Source of the DNA: an uncultured Oscillospiraceae bacterium
Lineage (GTDB): Bacteria > Bacillota > Clostridia > Oscillospirales > Oscillospiraceae
DNA length: 6,333 nucleotides
Direction of reading: 5' to 3'
NCBI GenBank assembly: GCA_944385645.1
Contig: CALWYA010000091.1
Location: forward strand, 1-6,333
Shown piece by piece: positions 1 through 4,581 of the stretch (position 1 is the stretch's first letter; each line of letters starts with the position of its first letter). A model generated the notes under the pieces. The model worked only from the letters and a program-made list of their open reading frames with translations, had not been told where the DNA came from and ran no database searches. A program made the translations under genes and the position numbers.

Positions 1-8
1 CCCATAGT

Positions 9-49
9 AAATCCCGCAAAGCCGCGTCGCCGCTGGCCTTGCGGGATTT
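9..49. terminator. Hairpin, possible bidirectional terminator beside the sigK fragment
   Basis: Perfect 11-bp arms AAATCCCGCAA (9-19) and TTGCGGGATTT (39-49) enclose a GC-rich interior that can add a few pairs (GCC with GGC). Read rightward, the hairpin is followed by a pyrimidine-rich run (TTTCTTTCC), which suits termination of a gene lying left of the window. Read leftward, it sits 13 bases past the stop of the sigma-K fragment and ends in ATTTA, a weaker U-tract. It could therefore end either or both transcripts. The structure is seen directly; the termination role is inferred. Confidence 0.5.
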
Positions 50-62
50 CTTTCCTTCCGCA

Positions 63-269
63 TCAACCGTTCTTCACAATATGGGCCACCAGTCTCAGAT
101 TGTGCTCCACCAGCACGTTGCGGGCCTCCAGATCCCCCTGGGCGCACCGCTCCAGATACTCCTTCTCCTCCGCCGCCTTCAGGGGGCGGGGAAAGGAGCC
201 CCCGCCCCCTGACAGGCGCAGGGTGAAAAACAGCCCGTTCATCATCAGATAGATCACCGGCGACAGCAT
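63..269 (-). CDS. sigK: N-terminal fragment of sporulation sigma factor K (split or truncated)
   Basis: Sigma-K directs late mother-cell transcription during sporulation. Only the first 68 residues are present here, against about 230-240 in the family. Residues 1-20 form a hydrophobic pro-sequence (MLSPVIYLMMNGLFF) like the one removed by SpoIVFB. FPRPL, the EEKEYLERCAQGD segment, EARNVLVEHNLRLVAHIVK and the spacing between them match B. subtilis pro-sigma-K, whose equivalent reads ARNMLIEHNLRLVAHIVKK. Homology ends exactly after HIVK: the next codons give N-G-stop, and nothing in bases 1-62 resumes the DLISIGTIGLIK part of region 2. The ATG at 269 is chosen because GGCGGAGG lies 8 nt upstream; a GTG three codons earlier (278) would overlap that site. 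A break in an otherwise intact sigK resembles the skin-element interruptions of Bacillus and C. difficile, with the 3' part to the left. Simple gene decay is the alternative. The fragment lacks the -10 recognition and region 4 domains and cannot act alone. Confidence 0.8.
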   Translation of the reverse strand: MLSPVIYLMMNGLFFTLRLSGGGGSFPRPLKAAEEKEYLERCAQGDLEARNVLVEHNLRLVAHIVKNG

Positions 270-393
270 GGGCAACACCTCCGCCCCACTCTATTCCCCG
301 CCGGCCCGTCCCTATGCGCCAAAAACCGCAGCGCGTCCCCTTCTTCCATAGAAAACACCAATCATATCCACCCGTTGCCAAAAAATCTGGTAT

Positions 394-422
394 TGGACAC
401 CGGGCGGGTCCTCCGCTATAAT
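394..422 (+). promoter_or_regulatory. Sigma-A-type promoter of the lyase-family gene
   Basis: The -35 TGGACA (394-399), 17-bp spacer and perfect -10 TATAAT (417-422) predict a transcription start near 429. That gives a leader of only about 27 nt before the ATG at 456. The -10 being inside the longer in-frame ORF that begins at 375 is one reason to reject that upstream start. Confidence 0.8.
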
Positions 423-455
423 GGAGCCATCAAAAGAAGAAAGGGAGTATCCCAC

Positions 456-1313
456 ATGGGCAAGCAAAACAAGAAGATCCGGGAGCTGCTGGCCAGCCAC
501 GACTACTTGATCGCCCCCTGCGCCTACGACGCCCTCAGCGCCCGCGCCATCCAGACGGCGGGCTTCCCCGTGGCCGGGACCACCGGCTATGGCATGCACG
601 GCGTGGTGCTGGGGCAGCCGGACACCGGCCAGCTGGCGCTGAACGAGACCGTCTCCATGCTCAGCAAAATGGTGGACGCGGTGGACATCCCTCTGCTGGC
701 CGACGCCGAGGGCGGCTACGGCAGCGCCATGAACGTCATCCGCACAGTGCGGGAGTACGAGAAGACCGGGGTGGCCGGTCTGTTCATCGAGGACCAGAAG
801 CAGCCCCCCAACTGCCCCTTCATCAAGGCCCCCGAGGTGATCAGCACCGAAGAGATGGTGGGCAAAATCCAGGCGGCAGTGGCCACCCGGGAGGACCCGG
901 ACATGCTCATCATCGCCCGGACCGACGCCCCCTTTGAGGAGGCCATCGAGCGGGCCAACGCCTACATGGAGGCGGGGGCCGACATGGTGAAGATCCTGCC
1001 CAAGACCCGCCAGGAGCTGGAGGCCCTGCCCCCCCGGGTGAACGGCCCCATCCACCTGGGCCTGTACGCCCACAAGGGCATCAACGACGGGCTGACCGCC
1101 GCCGACTGCGGCAAGATGGGCTATAAGATCATCACCTTCCCCGTCAGCTGCCTGTTCGCCCAGACCGCCGCCCTGCTGGACCTGCTCCACTACATGAAGG
1201 AGCACGAGACCGACGAGGGCTACCCCGGCCGGACCATGGAGTTCGCCGACTATCTGAAGTTCATCGGCGTGGACCGCTTCCGGGAGATGTGGGAGAAATA
1301 TGTGCGGGAATAA
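456..1313 (+). CDS. Isocitrate lyase/PEP mutase superfamily protein (methylisocitrate lyase-like)
   Basis: The 285-residue cytoplasmic TIM-barrel protein belongs to the family that cleaves or forms C-C or C-P bonds next to a carboxylate (PrpB, dimethylmalate lyase, oxaloacetate hydrolase, PEP mutase). Visible landmarks are APCAYDALSAR (20-30), the Mg-binding DAEGGYG (83-89, PrpB usually DADTGFG), IEDQ (111-114) and ARTDA (154-158). The length is close to PrpB. The catalytic loop is atypical: PrpB's KRCGH is replaced by PNCPF (118-122). The cysteine is kept but the Lys/Arg and His are not, so the methylisocitrate assignment is unsafe. Dimethylmalate lyase, oxaloacetate decarboxylase/hydrolase or an unknown activity are possible. 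The start is set by AAGGGAG (441-447), 8 nt before the ATG. The gene has its own promoter and terminator. No propionate-pathway neighbours (prpC, prpD) are present to help the call. Confidence 0.88.
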   Translation: MGKQNKKIRELLASHDYLIAPCAYDALSARAIQTAGFPVAGTTGYGMHGVVLGQPDTGQLALNETVSMLSKMVDAVDIPLLADAEGGYGSAMNVIRTVREYEKTGVAGLFIEDQKQPPNCPFIKAPEVISTEEMVGKIQAAVATREDPDMLIIARTDAPFEEAIERANAYMEAGADMVKILPKTRQELEALPPRVNGPIHLGLYAHKGINDGLTAADCGKMGYKIITFPVSCLFAQTAALLDLLHYMKEHETDEGYPGRTMEFADYLKFIGVDRFREMWEKYVRE

Positions 1314-1322
1314 CCGCCTTTG

Positions 1323-1373
1323 AACAGCAAAAAATTCCGGACCGCCTAGGGCGGTCCGGAATTTTTTGCTGTT
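1323..1373. terminator. Perfect bidirectional intrinsic terminator between convergent genes
   Basis: Arms at 1323-1346 and 1350-1373 are perfectly complementary over 24 bp around a TAG loop. The GC-rich core TTCCGGACCGCC is flanked by an A6 run on the left and a T6 run on the right, so each strand presents a strong hairpin followed by a U-tract. It lies 9 nt after the stop of the lyase-family gene and 5 nt from the stop of the convergent phosphatase, serving both. Confidence 0.93.
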
Positions 1374-1378
1374 CTGTC

Positions 1379-1930
1379 TCACCGCGGCCTCAGGGTCCTC
1401 CCCGCCTCCCAGCGGCGGGAGAGAGTCCACACCGCCCAGGCGCACAGACTGCCCACCAGGGCCCCGGCCAGCACGTCGGAGGGGTAGTGCACCCCGGCGT
1501 ACAGCCGGGACAGCCCCATGCACACCGCCAGGGCCGCCGCGGCGATCCTGCCCTGCTTCCAGGGCAGGGTCCGCACCCAGATCATGGCCGCGGCGAAGGC
1601 GGCGCAGGTGTGGCCCGAGGGGAAGGAGTGGGGGTCGTCCTCCGCCACCAGGGGGAGGATGGGCAGGTCCAGCCAGGGCCGGGGCCGCTCCACCAGGGGT
1701 TTGATGGTCAGGTTGGTGCACACCAGCCCCAGCAGCATGGCCAGCAGGGCCAGCAGCCCCGCCTTCCGGGTGGGCCGCCAGCACAGCATCAGGGCGGACA
1801 GCACAATCCACAGCGCCCCCGCGTTGCCCAGGGTGGTAAAACCGGCCGCTATGGGGTCCAGCCAGTCCTGCCGCAGCCCCTGAATGGCCAGCAGCAGGCC
1901 GCCGTCCAAACTCTGTAACGCCTCCAGCAT
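1379..1930 (-). CDS. PAP2-family membrane phosphatase (undecaprenyl-diphosphatase-like)
   Basis: The 183-residue integral membrane protein carries the full PAP2 signature. Motif 1 is K77-x6-R84-P85 (KPLVERPRP), motif 2 is PSGH (104-107), and motif 3 is SR (141-142) with H148 and D152 (SRLYAGVHYPSD). H148 is the expected phospho-histidine nucleophile and H107 the general acid. Hydrophobic stretches near 33-50, 56-74, 105-119, 127-140 and 152-169 fit a multi-pass topology with the active site at the outer membrane face. Family members dephosphorylate lipid phosphates; in small Firmicutes proteins like this one, undecaprenyl pyrophosphate recycling (BcrC-like) or phosphatidylglycerol-phosphate hydrolysis are the usual roles, and the sequence alone does not decide. 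The ATG at 1930 is chosen for AGAGGAGG 8 nt upstream; the open frame continues further but passes through the promoter. The gene is divergent from a glycosyltransferase, which supports an envelope role. Confidence 0.9.
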   Translation of the reverse strand: MLEALQSLDGGLLLAIQGLRQDWLDPIAAGFTTLGNAGALWIVLSALMLCWRPTRKAGLLALLAMLLGLVCTNLTIKPLVERPRPWLDLPILPLVAEDDPHSFPSGHTCAAFAAAMIWVRTLPWKQGRIAAAALAVCMGLSRLYAGVHYPSDVLAGALVGSLCAWAVWTLSRRWEAGRTLRPR

Positions 1931-1974
1931 ATCCGGCGCCTCCTCTCCGGGGGACCGGCGGGAATTTCTCCCGC

Positions 1975-2004
1975 TTGACGGTCCCATCCAGTCCATACTA
2001 TAAT
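1975..2004 (+). promoter_or_regulatory. Promoter of the glycosyltransferase gene
   Basis: Read rightward, -35 TTGACG (1975-1980), 18-bp spacer and perfect -10 TATAAT (1999-2004) predict a start near 2011 and a leader of about 44 nt. Five of its six -10 bases are also used, on the other strand, by the phosphatase promoter. Confidence 0.7.
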
Positions 2005-2028
2005 AGGGGAAAAGCCGCCGCAAGTCAA
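2000..2028 (-). promoter_or_regulatory. Promoter of the PAP2 phosphatase gene
   Basis: Read leftward, -35 TTGACT (2028-2023), 17-bp spacer and -10 TATTAT (2005-2000) predict a start near 1993 and a leader of about 63 nt. The leader contains a short hairpin, GCGGGA with TCCCGC (1974-1969 and 1963-1958), upstream of the ribosome binding site. The -10 overlaps the -10 of the opposite promoter. Confidence 0.75.
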
Positions 2029-2054
2029 CTGTTCCAAGAAGGGAGGCGCCGCCG

Positions 2055-3143
2055 GTGAGGCCCATCATCTGTCTGTCCAGCGAGCCATGGAGCCGTCTGC
2101 CCGGCCGCACCCAGCAGTACATGTCCCGGCTGCGGGACGGCCGGATTCTCTACTTCTCCCCCAGCCGCCGCTGGCGGGACTTCTCCCCCAGCCAGAAGGG
2201 GCTGGCCGTGCGGCCCAACGTCACCGCCTACACCCTGCCCCCCGCTCTGCTCCCCCTGGAGGAGAAGCACGGCCCCCTCTTCCGCCGGCGCTACCGGCAG
2301 CAGGGAGTTTTCATCGCCCGGCAGGCCGACCGGAACCGGCTCCGGGACCCGCTCCTGTGGGTGACCAGCCCGGAGCACGTCCATCTGCTGGACCATCTGC
2401 GCTACGACGGGCTGGTGTACGACTGTGACCGGGAGTGGAACGAGCTGCCCCCCCACTGGGAGGGCCGGCTGGCCCAGGCGGCCGACGTGGTGCTGGCCGC
2501 CTCTCCCCTGCTGGTCAACCGCCTGTCTCCCTGCAGCGCCAACATCGTCCTGGCCCCCAACGGGGTGAACCTCCCCCTGTTCGACCCGGACAGCCGCCGG
2601 CCCGACCCCCTGCCCCAGGTGCGGGGGCCCCTCATCGGCTGGGCGGGAACCATCTGGTCCGACCTGGACCTGTACCCCCTGTTGTACGCCGCCCGGGAGC
2701 GGCCCGACTGGACCTTCCTCCTCCTGGGCCGGCGGGAGAAGGGCAACCCTCTGCTCCCCCGGCTGAAAAAGCTGCCCAACGTCATCGTCCCCGGCCCCTG
2801 CCCGGTGAGCGAGGTGCCCGGCTGGCTGTACCGGTGCGACGTGCTGGTGGACCTGCTCCGGGAGGAGCGGCCCTATGACGACGTGGTCTCCCCCCGGGTG
2901 TACGAGTATCTGGCCACCGGCAAGCCCATCGTGTCCATGCTCTGGCCCGGCCAGGTGGAGCAGTTCCCCGACGTGATCTACAACGCCCGGGACGAGGGGG
3001 AGTTCCTCACCCTGTGCGCCCACGCCCTGGAGGAGGACCCGGGCTTTGTGACCGGCCGGCGGCGGGACCACGCCGCCCAGGCCGCCTGGCCCCTGCGGGC
3101 GGCCCAGATCAGCCGCATCCTCACCACCGCGGGACTTCTGTAG
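2055..3143 (+). CDS. GT-B glycosyltransferase (GT4-like, resembling TuaH-type proteins)
   Basis: The 362-residue soluble protein shows the two-Rossmann-domain layout of GT-B enzymes. The N-terminal half opens with PIICLSSEPWSRLPGRTQQYM (3-23, quoted in part: the W...RTQQ segment is typical of acceptor domains in TuaH-like proteins) and includes YDCDREWNE (122-130) and APNGVNLPLFD (167-177). The C-terminal, nucleotide-sugar-binding half has IGWAGTI (194-200) and SPRVYEYLATGKPIVS (279-294), containing the conserved Glu (E284) region that contacts the sugar nucleotide. No signal peptide or membrane helix is seen, so it should act at the inner membrane face or in the cytoplasm. The start is GTG at 2055, set by AAGGGAGG ending 8 nt upstream. 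Donor and acceptor cannot be read from sequence; a role in surface polysaccharide or teichuronic-like polymer synthesis is inferred from family and from the divergent PAP2 gene. Possibly cotranscribed with the flavoprotein 65 nt downstream, because no terminator is evident between them. Confidence 0.87.
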   Translation: MRPIICLSSEPWSRLPGRTQQYMSRLRDGRILYFSPSRRWRDFSPSQKGLAVRPNVTAYTLPPALLPLEEKHGPLFRRRYRQQGVFIARQADRNRLRDPLLWVTSPEHVHLLDHLRYDGLVYDCDREWNELPPHWEGRLAQAADVVLAASPLLVNRLSPCSANIVLAPNGVNLPLFDPDSRRPDPLPQVRGPLIGWAGTIWSDLDLYPLLYAARERPDWTFLLLGRREKGNPLLPRLKKLPNVIVPGPCPVSEVPGWLYRCDVLVDLLREERPYDDVVSPRVYEYLATGKPIVSMLWPGQVEQFPDVIYNARDEGEFLTLCAHALEEDPGFVTGRRRDHAAQAAWPLRAAQISRILTTAGLL

Positions 3144-3208
3144 CGGCGGGACCGCGGCCAGGCGGCCCGGCCGGGAACCCTGAGTTCTATTTTGTTAGGA
3201 GGAAAACC

Positions 3209-3700
3209 ATGTTTCGAGAACTGCGCCGCACACGCCAGGCCCTGTCCGCCCAGGACTGCGCCGACGTCCTGGACCGGGGATCCTCCGGGGTCCTGGCCCT
3301 GCTCGGGGACGGCGGATACCCCTACGCTGTGCCTCTGAACTACGTCCGGGAGGGGGACAAGCTCTACTTCCACTGCGCCAAAGAGGGGCACAAAATAGAC
3401 GCCGTCCGGCAGGAGCCCCGAGCCTCGTTCTGCGTCATCGACCAGGACCAGGTGGTGCCGGAGGAGTATACCAGCTATTTCCGCAGCGTCATCGTCTTCG
3501 GGACCATCCGCATTCTGGAGGACGACGGGGAAAAGCGGGCCGCCGTGGAGAAACTGGCGCGGAAATACTTTCCCGCGGATACGCCGGAGCACCGGGAACA
3601 GTTCATCCGGCGGGACTGGGCCCCTCTGTGCATGCTGGAGATGACGGTGGAGCACCTGTCAGGCAAACAGGCCGTCGAGCTGATCCGCCCCCAGCCGTGA
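3209..3700 (+). CDS. Pyridoxamine 5'-phosphate oxidase-family flavoprotein (NimA-like)
   Basis: The 163-residue protein has the FMN-binding split-barrel fold. Evidence includes the N-terminal RELRRTRQAL, the strand pair GVLALLGDGGYPYAVPLNYV (27-46), and YFHCAKEGHKIDAVR (53-67), the segment around the FMN-phosphate site that is typical of the NimA-like branch. It also has VFGTIRIL (96-103) and a C-terminal CMLEMTVEHLSGKQAVE (141-157). These proteins are dimeric FMN or haem binders. Some reduce 5-nitroimidazoles, but most gut homologues have no known substrate, so drug resistance should not be assumed. AGGAGG (3197-3202) lies 6 nt before the ATG. The same frame is open back to 3014, but that stretch overlaps the glycosyltransferase gene and has no ribosome binding site. 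No convincing promoter is visible in the 65-nt gap upstream, which suggests readthrough from the glycosyltransferase. Confidence 0.87.
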   Translation: MFRELRRTRQALSAQDCADVLDRGSSGVLALLGDGGYPYAVPLNYVREGDKLYFHCAKEGHKIDAVRQEPRASFCVIDQDQVVPEEYTSYFRSVIVFGTIRILEDDGEKRAAVEKLARKYFPADTPEHREQFIRRDWAPLCMLEMTVEHLSGKQAVELIRPQP

Positions 3701-3713
3701 CCGCGCCTGGCCC

Positions 3714-3744
3714 GCTCCTCTCAGGAGCCTCCTATTTTCTCTTT
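3714..3744 (+). terminator. Weak candidate terminator after the flavoprotein gene
   Basis: A 6-bp hairpin, GCTCCT (3714-3719) and AGGAGC (3723-3728), is followed by the pyrimidine-rich CTCCTATTTTCTCTTT, 13 nt after the stop. The stem is short, so termination may be partial. Confidence 0.4.
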
Positions 3745-3791
3745 GCCTGGGCGGCGATTGTTGTTCAACCCTACGAAAATCCGCTCCCCTC

Positions 3792-3820
3792 TTGCAAATT
3801 CCCCCGTTTTCCGATAGAAT
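3792..3820 (+). promoter_or_regulatory. Promoter of the purine operon
   Basis: -35 TTGCAA (3792-3797), 17-bp spacer and -10 TAGAAT (3815-3820) predict a start near 3827. The A/T-rich surroundings stand out against the GC-rich genes. No clear PurR box pair of the Bacillus type (AWWWCCGAACWWT) is seen upstream. Confidence 0.65.
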
Positions 3821-3830
3821 AAAATCCTAG

Positions 3831-3873
3831 TTCCATTTCTTTCCCGCGGCCCGCGGCCGCGGGAGAATTGGAA
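3831..3873 (+). other. Long GC-rich stem-loop at the 5' end of the purE leader
   Basis: Three helices stack coaxially. TTCCA (3831-3835) pairs with TGGAA (3869-3873), then after a T-T mismatch TTCT (3837-3840) pairs with AGAA (3864-3867). After a TT bulge, CCCGCGGCC (3843-3851) pairs with GGCCGCGGG (3855-3863) around a CGC loop. It begins about 4 nt into the predicted transcript and is followed by A's rather than T's. It is therefore not a rightward terminator; a stability element or part of a switch is more likely. Confidence 0.55.
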
Positions 3874-3984
3874 AAAATCCTGTCAAGGATCGGGAAGGGG
3901 GGCTCTCTGTGCGCCGACTGTGCCGGTTCCATCCGGGACGCGTCCGCCGCCACGGCCCCAATCTGTCCAATTTTGTCCACATAC

Positions 3985-4021
3985 CAGGCTGTCTGTATCC
4001 GCAGATGGCCTGAAACTTTTT
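3985..4021 (+). terminator. Candidate attenuator hairpin just before purE
   Basis: CAGGCTGTCTG (3985-3995) pairs with CAGATGGCCTG (4002-4012) over 11 bp including two G-T wobbles, with a TATCCG loop. It is followed by AAAC and T5 (4017-4021). The purE ribosome binding site AAAGGAG starts two bases later (4023-4029). Position and shape suit a regulated terminator. The right arm CAGAT could instead pair with ATCTG at 3961-3965, a possible antiterminator. The four bases between stem and T-run weaken the terminator call. Confidence 0.4.
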
Positions 4022-4036
4022 CAAAGGAGCGATCGT

Positions 4037-4528
4037 ATGAAAAAAGTAGCCGTCATCATGGGCTCGGACAGCGACTGGCCGGTGGTCAAGGGGGCCTGCG
4101 ACCAGCTGAAGGCCTTCGGCATCCCCTATGAGGCCCACATCCTCAGCGCCCACCGCACCCCCGCCGCCGCGGCGGACTTCGCCAAGAGTGCCCGGGCCAA
4201 CGGGTTCGGGGTGCTCATCTGCGCCGCCGGCATGGCCGCCCACCTGGCGGGGGCCTTCGCCGGCAACTCCACCCTCCCGGTCATCGGCATCCCCATGAAG
4301 GGGGGCGCCATGGACGGGCTGGACGCCCTGCTGGCCACCGTGCAGATGCCCAGCGGCATCCCCGTGGCCACCGTGGCCATCAATGGGGCCAAGAACGCCG
4401 CCGTGCTGGCCGCTCAGATCCTGGCCGTCAGCGACGACGCCCTGGCCGCAAAGCTGGACCAGGCCCGGGCGGACATGGCGAACCAGATCGCCGAGAAAGA
4501 GGCAAAGCTCCAGGCGGAGCTGGCCTGA
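4037..4528 (+). CDS. purE: N5-carboxyaminoimidazole ribonucleotide mutase, PurE class I
   Basis: PurE catalyses formation of 4-carboxyaminoimidazole ribonucleotide (CAIR) in de novo purine synthesis, converting N5-CAIR made by PurK. The 163-residue length is standard. Signature elements are MGSDSDWPV (8-16), the phosphate/ribose-binding SAHRTP (37-42) with the H39 region, and AAGMAAHLAG (63-72) with H69. The GMAAHLAG motif resembles the bacterial class I loop (GGAAHLPG) rather than the class II AIR carboxylase form. IPMKGGAMDGLDALLATVQMP (85-105, shown here only as a landmark) and VAINGAKNAA (113-122) complete the core, followed by a charged C-terminal helix. The ATG at 4037 has AAAGGAG 7 nt upstream. 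It is first in the operon. No purK is adjacent, so the N5-CAIR supply is either encoded elsewhere or bypassed by direct use of CO2-derived substrate. Confidence 0.96.
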   Translation: MKKVAVIMGSDSDWPVVKGACDQLKAFGIPYEAHILSAHRTPAAAADFAKSARANGFGVLICAAGMAAHLAGAFAGNSTLPVIGIPMKGGAMDGLDALLATVQMPSGIPVATVAINGAKNAAVLAAQILAVSDDALAAKLDQARADMANQIAEKEAKLQAELA

Positions 4529-4545
4529 ACAGCACATAAGCGTCA

Positions 4546-4564
4546 GCGAATCATTCGCATTTTT
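4546..4564 (+). other. Small hairpin with T-run between purE and the purF-like gene
   Basis: GCGAA (4546-4550) and TTCGC (4554-4558) form a 5-bp stem with a TCA loop followed by ATTTTT. This is too weak for a full operon-internal stop but could reduce or process the transcript. The remaining part of the 53-nt gap holds the ribosome binding site AAAGGAG (4569-4575). Confidence 0.3.
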
Positions 4565-4581
4565 CAACAAAGGAGTATCAC

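Larger units (their letters stand above)
3827..4036 (+). promoter_or_regulatory. Long structured 5' leader of the purE operon, unknown class
   Basis: About 210 nt separate the predicted transcription start from purE, with no supported ORF. The leader starts with a long GC-rich stem (3831-3873) and a small stem ATCCT/AGGAT (3877-3881 with 3886-3890). Its middle is GC-rich and can form GGGGC/GCCCC pairing (3899-3903 with 3955-3959) around a local GTTCC/GGGAC stem (3926-3930 with 3935-3939). It ends in a terminator-like hairpin next to the ribosome binding site. Purine operons in Firmicutes are often leader-controlled, so attenuation is a reasonable inference. I do not recognise guanine, PRPP/ykkC, ZTP or T-box consensus elements in it. 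Confidence 0.5.

Noticed and set aside
375..455. In-frame upstream extension of the lyase-family gene, starting at 375
   Set aside because: The extension contains the -35/-10 promoter, has no ribosome binding site, and its residues do not resemble the family; the ATG at 456 has a well-placed AAGGGAG.
312..1811. 499-codon open frame on the minus strand
   Set aside because: It runs antisense through the lyase gene and its terminator and overlaps the phosphatase in another frame; its Gly/Ala/Leu/His-rich composition is typical of GC-rich shadow frames.
2025..3071. 348-codon open frame on the minus strand
   Set aside because: It is the shadow of the glycosyltransferase gene, composed mostly of Gly, Val, Pro and Gln, with no family resemblance.
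3745..3752. GCCTGGGC, which recalls the 3' part of the ZTP (pfl) riboswitch consensus
   Set aside because: The required upstream part of the motif is absent, and the site lies upstream of the predicted operon promoter.
3803..3820. Possible PurR box near TTTTCCGATAGAAT
   Set aside because: Only about 8 of 13 positions fit AWWWCCGAACWWT, the CGAAC core is broken and no inverted partner box is present.
3868..4131. Possible leader peptide ORF starting at a TTG in the purE leader
   Set aside because: The GGGAG upstream is too close to the TTG and is locked in the GC-rich stem, the frame runs well into purE, and the predicted peptide has no regulatory codon run.
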